64,000 nucleotides of DNA from Antedon mediterranea (lineage: Eukaryota > Echinodermata > Crinoidea > Comatulida > Antedonidae). The notes beneath the pieces were generated by a model. The model was not told where the DNA came from. It did no database searches and saw only the letters and a list, made by a program, of their open reading frames with translations. The position numbers were made by a program, and so were the translations under genes. Where the stretch lies: assembly GCF_964355755.1 (NCBI RefSeq), contig NC_092675.1, positions 4,870,312-4,934,311 of the forward strand, in the 5' to 3' direction. The number at the start of each line of letters is the position of its first letter. The first letter of the stretch is position 1. Positions 36,471 to 47,700 of the stretch are shown here, piece after piece.

Positions 36471-36880
36471 AAACCAATCATGTTCACTTAATGGAAATAT
36501 ATACTAAAACTGACCAATAACATTAAACTTACTCAACCGTTTGCACCAATCATGTTCACTTAATGGAAATTTATACTAAAACTGACCAATAACATTAAAC
36601 CTACTCAACCGTTTGCACCAATCATGTTCACTTAATGGAAATATATACTAAAACTGACCAATAACATTAAACTTACTCAACCGTTTGCACCAATCATGTT
36701 CACTTAATGGAAATATATACTAAAACTGACCAATAACATTAAACTTACTCAACCGTTTGCACCAATCATGTTCACTTAATGGAAATAGATACTAAAACTG
36801 ACCAATAACATTAAACTTACTCAACCGTTTGCACCAATCATGTTCACTTAATGGAAATATATACTAAAACTGACCCATAA
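36471..36880. repeat. 72-bp satellite array, about 5.7 copies
   Basis: Units begin CCAATCATGTTCACTTAATG at about 36473, 36546, 36618, 36690, 36763 and 36835, and each contains CTCAACCGTTTGCA. Copies differ by only one or two bases, so the array is young. A stray fragment of the unit (ACTTACTCAACCGTTTGCAC) recurs near 37546. Confidence 0.9.
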
Positions 36881-36979
36881 CATTCATTCATTCATTCATC
36901 TTTTATTTCGGAAAAAAAAAATTCTCCATAGCTCAGTAACAAATTAGTGTACATTATTGTAAATATAACAAATATATAT

Positions 36980-37435
36980 ATATTAATTAAATTTCAGTAT
37001 ATCACCGGGCGGTTTAGAATTAATGTTCTTTGCCTGATGTATTTATATATATAAAAGTATCTCTTCGGAGATCCCGCCTCGTGAATAAAAATACTGAAAG
37101 ATGAGGGCGTATCAATTTGATCTCTGTTGCGCGTGCGTACAACTGAGGACTAGTGCTGTTCCGCCGTACACCACGCCGAGAGTGTTAAAGAGTCGCTATC
37201 CAATCGAGTTTGAACAATACTGTACCATGAAAGCCCCAGTGGTCTAATGGTTAGGACATCTGCATATCAAGCAGACGGTCTGAGTTCGAGTCTCGGTTGG
37301 GACGAATTTTTCTCATTCTCACAGATTTCCTCATCTTTATTTTCAAATTAATTAATTAAATTTCAGTATATCACCGGGCGGTTTAGAATTAATGTTCTTT
37401 GCCTGATGTAAGAATTAATGTTCTGTGCCTGATTT

Positions 37436-37440
<5 letters not shown>
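36980..37440. repeat. Duplicated 60-bp block flanking a tRNA-like sequence
   Basis: ATTTCAGTATATCACCGGGC, followed by GGTTTAGAATTAATGTTC, occurs at about 36990 and again at about 37358. Part of it appears a third time near 37411. The tRNA-like sequence lies between the first two. A (TA)n run follows at 37438-37470. Confidence 0.75.
37233..37304 (+). tRNA. tRNA-like sequence, apparent anticodon AUC
   Basis: The 72 bases fold as a cloverleaf. The D-arm region TGGTCTAATGGTTAGGA is a good A box. A perfect 5-bp anticodon stem (TCTGC/GCAGA) closes a 7-base loop ATATCAA whose middle reads ATC. The T arm CTGAG-TTCGAGT-CTCGG is a good B box. The acceptor stem has one C-A mismatch and one G-T pair. 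An A34 anticodon for Asp is unusual, and the body looks more like tRNA-Glu/Asp. It may be a tRNA pseudogene or the head of a SINE, since duplicated blocks flank it. Confidence 0.5.
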
Positions 37441-37466
<26 letters not shown>

Positions 37467-38243
37467 GATATATAAAAAAAAAACCCTACGCCACATAGTC
37501 ACGTGGTTAGAACAATAGCTTCATCTATCTACTATATTAAACTTACTCAACCGTTTGCACCAATTATTTTCATTAAATGTAATTAGCAAATTGTAACAAA
37601 CTAACAGATTATGGTACCTCTAGATTGGGAGTTTAATCAATTTTTTTTTTATTTAAAAAATAAATTATTGTTTTTATTTTTTATAAAAAAAAAATTAATT
37701 TGAAGATGGGACTTTAAATTTGATATATGTATTTTCTTTTATTTCGGCCACTTCAATCAGGTTATTATATATTAATCATTATTATTAATTTGAAAAAAAA
37801 GATGGTATATTAATTACAGTACAGTATATATTACCAGTCCAGTCCTGATAGGAATTTGGAAGTGTTCTAAACATCAATGTTATTAGATTAATTATTGCTA
37901 AATTAAAGAAAAAGATGGTATTCTACTACGATAACAGTTAAATATTATTACCATTTATTTAGAATAAAGCAATCCTATAATAGGTTTCAGGGATCTAACT
38001 TTTTGTGTTTCTTTTAATTGTAATTAGACCATGGAAGAAAAAAATGAATCAGTTTTTAATGAATGGTTCACAATAACTGTATTGACTAACTTTATTCATT
38101 ACCTCGTGTTAAATATTTATCAAATACGATTATAGATCAGAATCACCTGACATTCAATAGATTTCACGTGAGTTTGTTCCTCTTATCAAAGAATATATAT
38201 ATTATTTGCTATATTATTATTCACAACGTCACATAACTACTGC

Positions 38244-38251
38244 TGACGTCA
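38244..38251. promoter_or_regulatory. CRE-like palindrome upstream of the TRIM-NHL gene
   Basis: A full TGACGTCA lies about 560 bases before the start codon. It is the canonical CREB/ATF site, but one 8-mer is weak evidence and an MITE at 62.3 kb carries the same word. Confidence 0.25.
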
Positions 38252-38812
38252 TCACCTGCAGGTACCAACAAAGTAGTACACTACACTACATTCTACACTG
38301 GTAACAATACAATGCAATAGTTAATAATTGTATTATTAATGTTATATTATGTGACAATAAATTAAATCTTGAATAGAGGTCTGATAATATTATAGTAGAA
38401 AAAACTATTGTGTTTACTACTGTAGATAGAGATTTGCTAAAGAACGTTTAGACAAGACAAGTTTATTACTAGGATCAAAGTCAATTTTCTGATAACATGG
38501 TTTTGTTTTGTGTAAATACACTTAGGCCTACGATTAGAAACTAAATATAGATATGATGTTAACTGTATAATCATACTCTAAAGATTATATTGTTCTCAGT
38601 TCCTTTATATTAAACAACGGCACTCCCTTTGAGGCATACGCTTGCTGTTGTTGCTACATCTTCTGCTATTTCTTCACATTTGGACCGGGACCAGAAAGGG
38701 TACCGTAAACTACAGCCTCCGTTCTTGTTATCATTTTTTTGGTATCCTAAATATATACCTCTGTTTGATTCATCAATTAATTTTCAAATAATCAAGTTTA
38801 TTTTACAAGAAT

Positions 38813-40978
38813 ATGGCAAGTATATTTGTTAAAGAACTAGATGACCGTGTACTGGAGTGTGCTATTTGCATGAACAGATTTAATCGACCGAAAACGCTAC
38901 CATGTCTTCATAGTTTTTGCCAGAAATGTTTGAAGGACTGGGTGGAAAAGAACAATCAGTTAAGTTGTCCCACTTGCATGGATAACTTTGAGATTCCTGA
39001 CGGTGGACTTGAAAGTATTCCCCCAAACACCTTTGTGAATAATCTTCTAGAATATGTAGATCACCTCGAAGGCGGTGAACTTATGTGTTCCTATTGTACA
39101 CTTGCTGCTGTTAAGTTTTGCAAAGACTGCTCTCAAAACTTTTGTGCTACATGCGTTAAAAGTCACAGTGAAGTGGACGTTCTCAAATCACATACCTTAT
39201 ATACGGACGATGAACTCAGAAAATTAACACTAGAACAGCGTCAGTTATTGTCAATGCACTGTAAGAATCACACGGATCAATCCCTTAAATTCTATTGTAA
39301 TACTTGTAAAGAAGCTATCTGCGTCGAATGCATTATCATCGAACATAAAACGTGTCACATTACCGATAATGTTGTAAAGATATTAGATGCATTTGAGGTA
39401 TTCAAGAAAACTGCTGCCGAGTTGATCGATGAAGGGGAAAAACGTGAAACTAAAATTCAAGAGGAGAAGCTGAAGAGGAAGAAGAAGGCTGACCAGCTTA
39501 AATTGGAACGTAGCTTTTGCGAACAAAGAATTAATAGATCCGTGGATGAAGCGATTCTTAAACTACAAGAAGAACGCAAACAGCTTATAGATAGTCTTCA
39601 GACGATGTATGATGGTAAGAAAGTCCCCGTTCTTAAAATGATTGATCAATTTGATGCTGCTAGTAATGATTTTGTACATATAAAGCAGCTTGTTCATCTT
39701 TCTGTCAACAATTCAAACCCGGCGACAGCGTTAGACGCAAAAGATCAACTGTTAGACAAACTAAAGAAAACCGTTCATTCGTACCCAACCGTTGAAGAAC
39801 AAGTTAATGGTGCTCTTTTACATTTTGAAGAGACTCAATCTCTCAAGAAAAGTATTGGACATGTTACTGAAACACTTGAAGTACACAAACTTTTTGAAAT
39901 TAGGAAACAGGATGAAAACATCATTGTTACCAAAAACCAACCATTCTTTGTTGAAATAGCCACTCCAATTTTAGAAAAAGTAGAAGACATTTCAGCATAT
40001 CTGATAACGGTATCTGGAAAGCAAGAAACTCCAGTGGTGTTTCAATATCACGAAAACGGAATTTACCGAGCCGAGTGCAGCTGCTCGGAGCTAAGCGAGT
40101 TACATGTCAAATTTAACGATGTTCTTATAAAGGGATCTCCTTCAGTAATCTGTGTAGAGAACGATGGTTTGGTTCGGACAATCCGTGACTTTGAAAACAT
40201 CGAATTTGAAAACCAACACGGCAAAGCTACAGATGTAATGACTGACGATGGATATCTGTTAGTTTCAATGAATAGTCGGGAAGTTCTGAAGTTTGATTCT
40301 AAAACAGGAAAGCATGTAGATACCATTAACATGCCGCCAAAATGCCACGTTTACATGATGTGTAGAGCCAAGGCAGACGGTTTAATAATATACAGTGACA
40401 GTAGAAATAAATGTGTAACGGTATGTGAAAATGACGGCACTACCATACGATCATTTGGAAAAGGTTTCTTAACGTTTGCCGCAGGCCTTGCTTTGGATGA
40501 GTGTACACGTACTCTGTATGTTGTAGATCGTACTGCCCACTGTGTAGTTAAATTCAATTTCGACAACGGGGAGTTTTTAGAAAAAATTATTTCCAATAAT
40601 GAAGGGGAGTTCTACTTCAATAGACCCTACCGTGCAGCCATGCTTGGCAACGGCATTGTCATAACAGATTGTAGAAACAATCGGCTACAGTTGTTAGATA
40701 AGAACACCAATGTTGTAACAGTTCTTGTGAAACATATTGATAATGATATTAATTTAAAGTGTCCACTTGGTCTAGTAGTTGATGACGATGGGAACATTAT
40801 TGTTTCCGGTCACGGAATGTTACAAGTGTTTAATGGTGATGGAGAGTTTGTTAGAAGAATTGATACTGGAAACGACAATCTTAATATACCGTGTGGTCTA
40901 GCGGTTGTATCATACAGACCTAGACGGGTAGCTGTTGCAAATTATGGCAACAGCTGTGTCAAGATATATAATTATTAA
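38813..40978 (+). CDS. TRIM-NHL E3 ubiquitin ligase-like protein, 721 aa, single exon
   Basis: Domains in order: a C3HC4 RING (Cys16, 19, 31, His33, Cys36, 39, 52, 55); B-box 1 (about 92-130, MCSYC...FCKDC); B-box 2 (about 152-190, CKNH...YCNTC...CVEC); a Lys/Glu-rich coiled coil (about 195-320); a filamin-like region (about 370-455); and NHL/beta-propeller repeats to the end (DVMTDDGYLLVS, GLALDECTRTLYVVD, GLVVDDDGNIIVSG). This is the TRIM2/3/45/56/71-type layout. RING-type TRIM proteins transfer ubiquitin, and the NHL propeller binds RNA or protein partners. The ATG was chosen because the RING starts 15 residues later. The gene lacks introns, as in many expanded invertebrate TRIM families, which may reflect retroposition. 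Which vertebrate TRIM it matches best cannot be settled here. Confidence 0.95.
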   Translation: MASIFVKELDDRVLECAICMNRFNRPKTLPCLHSFCQKCLKDWVEKNNQLSCPTCMDNFEIPDGGLESIPPNTFVNNLLEYVDHLEGGELMCSYCTLAAVKFCKDCSQNFCATCVKSHSEVDVLKSHTLYTDDELRKLTLEQRQLLSMHCKNHTDQSLKFYCNTCKEAICVECIIIEHKTCHITDNVVKILDAFEVFKKTAAELIDEGEKRETKIQEEKLKRKKKADQLKLERSFCEQRINRSVDEAILKLQEERKQLIDSLQTMYDGKKVPVLKMIDQFDAASNDFVHIKQLVHLSVNNSNPATALDAKDQLLDKLKKTVHSYPTVEEQVNGALLHFEETQSLKKSIGHVTETLEVHKLFEIRKQDENIIVTKNQPFFVEIATPILEKVEDISAYLITVSGKQETPVVFQYHENGIYRAECSCSELSELHVKFNDVLIKGSPSVICVENDGLVRTIRDFENIEFENQHGKATDVMTDDGYLLVSMNSREVLKFDSKTGKHVDTINMPPKCHVYMMCRAKADGLIIYSDSRNKCVTVCENDGTTIRSFGKGFLTFAAGLALDECTRTLYVVDRTAHCVVKFNFDNGEFLEKIISNNEGEFYFNRPYRAAMLGNGIVITDCRNNRLQLLDKNTNVVTVLVKHIDNDINLKCPLGLVVDDDGNIIVSGHGMLQVFNGDGEFVRRIDTGNDNLNIPCGLAVVSYRPRRVAVANYGNSCVKIYNY

Positions 40979-41611
40979 ACAATGATAATTAATGAAGTTC
41001 AGCATTGTTGCACTATATTTCACAATAACAAACGCAAATCATATTTTAAAGAATATTTTCAGAAATTACATTCATTCTTATTGGCTGTACCACTTATGTA
41101 AATATTATAAGGAATTTCATTATACTGTACCGCCTTTTATATATAGAGCCTACTAATCGGTCACGTGACTTTACGTAGAATAGCAGTAACAAACATTTGA
41201 ACATGACATCAATATATAGGAAATTGTTAGTGTTTGAATTCCGTCATTGGTTGCATCCTGTTAACATTAATGGTGTGTGATGTGATTTGATTTATCTATT
41301 CTTAAACGATGATTATTATTATGAAAACTGACAGTAAACCTCAGATACGTAATTCACGCATAGTTTGAACGTACGTGAAGCTTAGATATGATGTCTCTCT
41401 TCCGTTTAAGCCATTTTGTGTTTTAATATTTTTTTTGTATAACTGAAAATCATTTTAGAATTGGGCAACATATTTAGCACTCAAAAAAGGTAAATCATAA
41501 AAATGATGAGTGTATTAGCCCATTGGACATAACAAAATTCTGGATTATTTTTTCAAAATATATTCACATGAAGACAACCAGAGATTGAATTGCATAGTTA
41601 CTTTTTGATGT

Positions 41612-41617
41612 AAATAA
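41612..41617 (+). promoter_or_regulatory. Candidate poly(A) signal of the TRIM-NHL gene
   Basis: AATAAA followed by a GTGTTG (GU-rich) stretch, about 630 bases after the stop codon. Confidence 0.45.
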
Positions 41618-41696
41618 AGTGTTGCCTAAAATATTGCATTTCGCTTTGTATTAATTCAGTGTGTACAATCCGTGTTTAGGTGTGACTGAGCTCACT

Positions 41697-41765
41697 ATGT
41701 CGATCGGTTGGTCGGTCGGTAAACAATAACTCATACTTGAGCCATGTATATGGCTTTGTTTTCTA
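41697..41765. repeat. Dispersed (GGTC)n-bearing repeat, copy 1
   Basis: TCGGTTGGTCGGTCGGTAAAC followed by text ending AGCCATGTATATGGC. A related block lies at about 58600-58730 and keeps the same order. Confidence 0.6.
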
Positions 41766-42417
41766 CCCTAAGTAAGTTCACGTGACCGAATGTCTTCCTT
41801 GAATTAGTTTTGTGGTGAGGTTGTATTCCTCAAATTATGTTATTGTGTTTTTATCAAGAGACACAATGCTCAAAATATTAATTTACATCCGGTTTCAGTT
41901 TTGTTTATTGGAATTTGTCAGACATACCCGGACTGACAACTGAATAACAATACTATATAGATTTGAACCTGGATTTCTATGACGTAAGCTAAACAATTGT
42001 ATTTAACTTAGCTAGCCTTCACTTCTATTGTTTACATAGTTTGAATGCGAGAGAAGATAAAAAAAAAAAACAAAAAAAAAAAAACGTAATGCAAGTTAAA
42101 TTGTAGGCTGTATCAAATCTTCAAACGTTTTTCTCAAGATGATTCTGAGTACATTGTACAGATTATCCTATATTTATATTTCAAAATACAACCGGTAGCA
42201 TGTTGCGATGAAACGATTAGTCTGAAGCTGTTTACCAAATGTTCTAACATGGTCCGGCATGTTTCTTTTTTAAAAGAAAAATTCTCTCTATCATTTCTAT
42301 TGTAAATAACGTTTCATAAAACAAATCTTATGTTGATAGAAAAACCGGATTGATTTGAGTGATACACTTCCGAAACTAAAATGATCTAACTGCTAACTTC
42401 TTAATATATAATAATGC

Positions 42418-43791
42418 TCAATTTCCATTATCAGTATGTATTTCATCTTTGTTTTGTGTATTTTCGTTATTATTATTTAAACTTTCTGTAGATTTATGGA
42501 ACGCTTCCTCACCATGAGTTACAATTAGATAACCAGTGTCATCTTCACTAATAGCAATACTTGAGCATAGCGTCTCGGTACTTTTCATGCTCCACTCCTC
42601 AATAGTTGTATAATTATGCTCACTTCCATCTTCACTAAGCGTAGGCGATATATTGTGATAAATATCTGAGTCCTCATCGTCCGAATCAACACATAGTGAG
42701 AGATAATAATTAGGCTTAGCAGGGAGTTCAAATAATTCTTTTATGTCAGCGTACATATTATCTGAATCATCACTAGTATCACTGGTTTGGGAAGATACAT
42801 CTTCAATATGATGGTATAACCCCTCATCCTGCTTCTTCTCATCGTCATCATCTTCCGACAGTTCATCTATGGTGGAATACCCACATTCATCTGTTTCTGA
42901 TATTCCAGATTCGTTGTTTACTTCATCTTCTTCACTAGTTGCAACAGTGTCATCAGTAGGCGTATTTGCTCCTTCTTCCAATTGTTCAATTGTCTGCTTT
43001 GACTTCATGTCATGGACATTTTGTTCAGTAACGTTGACATTTATTTCGCTATCATCGTTCACCTGCCCATCATTTGTATTTTCTACCATTATTTCAGTAA
43101 GACATAGACCTGTAAATAATTATAATTTGTCATCATTATATCATATTCATAAGGTAAATGTAATATCATTTGGCAAATAAAATTGTGACCAGGATAGCCC
43201 CCAAAAACCAATTACTCAGAGCATTTCCATGGTAACATGAATTTCTGGGCCGAGTAAGTTGTTTCGTATTATTTAATCAACCAAAAAACTGGCAATTCTT
43301 ATATTTAACATTGTCATATAATCAATAGGTACATATTACTTGAAATGACCTGCATTCAAATGGTTTTAAATAAAACTGAAAGTTATATTTTTTTAGTTTA
43401 AAGTTTAGAATACATACTGTACTGCATGCTTAAATAGGCCTATCTAGGATATTAGTGCTTACCGTCGGTTTGATCCGGTAGGTCATCCGACTCATCTTCA
43501 TGCCTAACCGTTTGTTTAATGGTAGTTCGACGAACACAGCATTTAAACACGCCCAATATCACTGAAATTACTGTTGAAATTAGTACCAATATACCAGTAA
43601 ATGTCGCATAATCTGTACGGGAAACAAGGAAGTAAAATAAATATCGTTGTAATCAAACATTACATACGGAAAAGAGAAGTTTTGTTTTAAAATTATAATC
43701 GAAATAAAAAAATAGATTAAAGATACATAGCATGGGATACATTGAACATTATCGACAATAAGGAAATGTTAATTGGCTACCTACCTGACAT
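42418..43791 (-). CDS. LAT/PAG-like transmembrane adaptor with a multi-tyrosine tail, 282 aa
   Basis: Exons are 43785-43791 (ATG TCA G), 43463-43612 and 42418-43109. Phases join exactly, and a TGA lies in frame just upstream of the ATG. The product has a six-residue outside part (MSDYAT), one TM helix (about residues 7-25, GILVLISTVISVILGVF), then K-C-C-V-R-R: a basic stop-transfer with a Cys pair typical of palmitoylation. About 250 acidic, Ser-rich residues follow. The tail holds spaced tyrosine motifs: YSTI (130), YHHI (151), YADI (172), YYLSL (187/188), YHNI (203), YTTI (219) and YLIV (246), several preceded by Asp/Glu at -3. YHN also fits the Grb2 SH2 form pYxN. This is the plan of vertebrate LAT, PAG, LAX and SIT adaptors. 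Homology is not shown and convergence is possible. Many Ser in acidic runs fit CK2 sites. Confidence 0.82.
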
Positions 43792-44709
43792 TTTTCAATG
43801 AAGAAAAAGTCATTATAAAATGCATAGGCCTACAGCTACACTTTAACACGTTCTTATGTCCATATTGTATTGTTGATAAAGTGAAATAATCGTTATCACC
43901 AGTTAGACGACATTACCTCTTCCGTTTGAACTGTTGTCTAACAATGACCTCACTTAACTTCCGACGTAGACTTTAAACGACAATTCTTTGAACTAGCACT
44001 ATTATTAAATATTCACTCTTCCCTCCACTGGATCTTCCACTCTTTTGTTGTTGTTTTTTCATGTTTTAGGCATGATCTGAAAGGTCACAATTCGCTGCTA
44101 GTTGCATGTTGCGACCGTCGAGCCAACAGTGAAACCTTGAAAAATACTGAACTACAGGCCTATAATACCTCTCCACATAATACAGTACAAAGTTTAATAA
44201 TCATAACAAAAAAAATCGTTTAGCCTACTTGCGATTTAAATTTCTAGACACTATGCAGTAGCAATTAAGCAATGAAACACATTTCATACACAAAAACCAG
44301 TGATACACACATTGTTATTATTCAATGCCAAAGTTTGTAACACTTTTATATTATGTTAAACTGTTGGACATTATAATTAAAAAATACAACAACATAGCAT
44401 TTATACCTACGGCTTATCATCTAGACACTACTCTAATGACAATTATATAACGAAACATATTTTATACACAGATATATTATTTATACACTGTAGGCCTATT
44501 AGTATTTATTCAACGATTAATTTGACTTAAATTTTAATATTTAACAATTTTATTAGGATGATGACAAAAGCTGTAAACGTCTAACATCTAATATATTACC
44601 ATTATGGACATAAACAAGATTAATAATCAGAATTATATTTTTGATAAGGGCATTATTGATTAATTATCATTATTTGTATTTAATATTAATACAGTACTTT
44701 TATATTATC

Positions 44710-47700
44710 TTAACCCAGAAAGCTCTTAGATGGTATCTCCTTATTTCCCTCAACAGCAACAAGTAGAATCATTTCTTTACTTTCAAGAAGTTTAATGAAA
44801 GCATTAGCCACGTCATCAGTTCTGTAAAAAAAAATCGTTATGTATACATTTTAAAGGAAATATAATACTATATATTAGACTGATGATAAACACAAGGAAA
44901 TAATTATTATATTTGAAATATGATAATACGAACTGAAACATCTTACGATAACTTAGGAGTGGCATCTCGTTTTGCACTGACAAATACTTTTTCACTTTCG
45001 TCGTCAACAACGAAGTCCTCTTTAATAAGCCGTGTAGCAACAAGTGATGGACAAAGAACTTTGATAGTGATTCCATTATCTTTACATTGCACTTGTTCCT
45101 GTTGGACATTAATCATAATATAATATAATTTTATATATTTGAAGCAAACTGATATTGTCACAGACCAGGTTGGATATAAACACGTATATTAAGCATTATC
45201 GGCAACAACATGTTTGTATACGTATCCGGACAACTACCCCCTGGACAATGACCACCTGGACAACTACCACCCGGACAATGACCCCCTAGGACAACTACCA
45301 CCCGGACATTTACCCCCTAGGACAACTATCCTATAGGACAACTACCCAATTAACACAACTCCCACCCGGACAACTACCCCCTAGGACAACTACCCCCTAG
45401 GACCACTACCCCCTAGGACAACTACCCTCTAGGACAACTACCCTCCTAGGATAACTGCTATGCCCCTAGGACAACACCCTCTGAACAACCACACTTATAT
45501 CATGACACCTACACCTTATTAGGTTATAATTACGATCTTGTAAAACTTACTGAACTTCAAAACATAGGGAGAGAGATTGATCTTAAATGAAAGCTTTTGA
45601 ATTTTTTAATATGCGTATCGTCAGCAGTTATTTTACATTAAACGAGAATCGATCAATTATTAAAACGTATTCCAATCTTGAAAAATAAATGGGTGGCTTA
45701 TTTTATTCTTGTGTGACATGAAGATGCCGTATATAAATCTAGGAGCATACAGTTTACCTAGCTGCACCAGTCAATCAAACAGTATTTCATTTGAGATCAA
45801 TCTCTCTCCTTATGTTTTGAAGTTCAGTAAGCTTTACAAGATTGTAATTATAACCTAAGGTGTAGGTGTGGTTGTTCAGAGAGTGTTGTTGTTCTAGAGG
45901 GGTAGCATAGCAGTAAGACTAGAGGGTAGTTGTAAGATAGTGGAGCAGCCCTTTTTATCGATACAATTGGCCCGATTTTGTTCTCTCTTTTCTTTTTCAA
46001 AACAAATGTTTTACCGTAAGAGCTTATTTTATGCTGTTTAATGACATTATACGTTTACTACTACAAGTCCAGTAATAATGGAATATTGGGTTGGCTGTTA
46101 CTACTTCATAGAAGAACTTTAATTAATTTGTTTTTTAAATTTTCTCCCCACTCATGAGAAAATATGACAATAAACGTTTTTAGAACCTAAGAACTTAAAA
46201 AAATAAATATCGCTACAGTTATTACAAATCTTAGGTACGTCGATATTTTAATAATTTCACGTCAAATATTGTTAAATGTATAGTGTGGTACAACGCCCTC
46301 GTAGTCATCTCTTCACACACAATTTGATTTTACAATACAATTGGCACCAAAAGAAGCAGCTTGTTAATTTGGTTACCAATCGTAATTGTCCAAAGCTGTA
46401 GTTGTTCCTAGTGGGTAGCTAGAGAGTAGTTTTCCTAGGGGGTAATTGTCCTAGGGGGTAGTTGTCCTAGAGGGTAGTTGTCCTAGAGGGTAGTTGACCT
46501 AGGGGGTAGTTGTCCTAGAGGGTAATTGTCCTACGCGGGTAGTTGTCCGGGGGTTAGTTGTCCTAGGGGGTAGTTGTCCTAAGAGGATAGTTGTCCTAGG
46601 TGGTAGTTGTCCTAGGAAGGTGATTGTCCAAGGGGTTATTGTCCGGGTGGTAGTTGTCCGGGTGGTAGTTGTCCAGGGGGTAGTTGTCCTAGACCCGTTT
46701 GTATATCCTTGTCAAAATAGTCGATCGGAACAATTTTTTGGGAGATTTATTCACTCATTAAACTACTTCATTATCATTATTGATATAGTAATTAAAAATA
46801 ATTGTTTCCAATGCATGTATAATTGCGTAACATCATGAAAGAATGAATACTGAAAGTAACATATGAATCATACCTGTAGTGCCACAGAGAAGGAGCGTAT
46901 CCCGTGTTTAGTAGCAGTGTAGGCTGCCATGTAAGGAACACACCTTAAACCTAAAACAGTTTAAATGTTAACATAATATCCGTCGAATACTAATCCTCTA
47001 GTAACTGGTGTGGGTTTGTATGAAAACACGGTAAAACATCCAATGTATTGTATTACCGAATATTAGTATGGATCACACTTGGAATGAAGAAGGTCTGTGA
47101 AGGATTTGTCGTACTATTTAGGCTAGGCCTATACTCACTTGCAACCGACGACATATTGACAACAGTTCCACCGTTTCCACCATTCCTAGTTCCCATCATA
47201 TCAATTGCTAGGTAAGTTCCATGCATCACACCTTTCTACAAACAAAAATGATTTTAGTCAGTTCAAGTTGTCTTAGGCTTGGTTCCCACTAGAGACGCAA
47301 CGCAAGGACGTCACGCAACGTTAGTGATTTGACCAATCACAAGCGATGGATTATTCTAACTAGCGCTTGTCATTGGTCAACTCGCTTGCGTCTACGTTCT
47401 TGCGTTGTGTCCTAATGGGAACCACGCTTTAGGGAGCATGACAGCTGATTAGTTTGTTGATCAAGGTGAGAGGGATGGACGGGGAGAAGGTTGAGGGGAT
47501 AATGTTGAACATTTTGGAAAGAATGATTTGGAAAGTTGATAATTGTTATTACTCACCAGGTTTACGTCTATCATGAGAGACCAATTAACCTCATTGACAA
47601 TACCTGCATTATTACAGACAATATCCAGTGTGCCAAAATGTGCCTTAGCCTGTTGAAATGCTTCTGTACAAGAAAAATATTTATTTTTCTGGTTATTGAA

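Larger units (their letters stand above)
40979..42417. other. 3' flank of the TRIM-NHL gene and intergenic DNA
   Basis: Contains a candidate poly(A) signal (41612-41617), a GGTCGGTCGGT-type dispersed repeat near 41697-41765 and an A-rich run near 42060-42085. No gene is seen. Confidence 0.4.

Noticed and set aside
42418-43109. Classical ITAM array in the adaptor tail
   Set aside because: Yxx(I/L) motifs are 15-21 residues apart, wider than the usual ITAM spacing of about 10-12, so only single SH2-type motifs are claimed.
42869-43180. 103-codon plus frame over the adaptor tail
   Set aside because: Antisense shadow; its Ser/Thr richness comes from acidic codons on the true strand.
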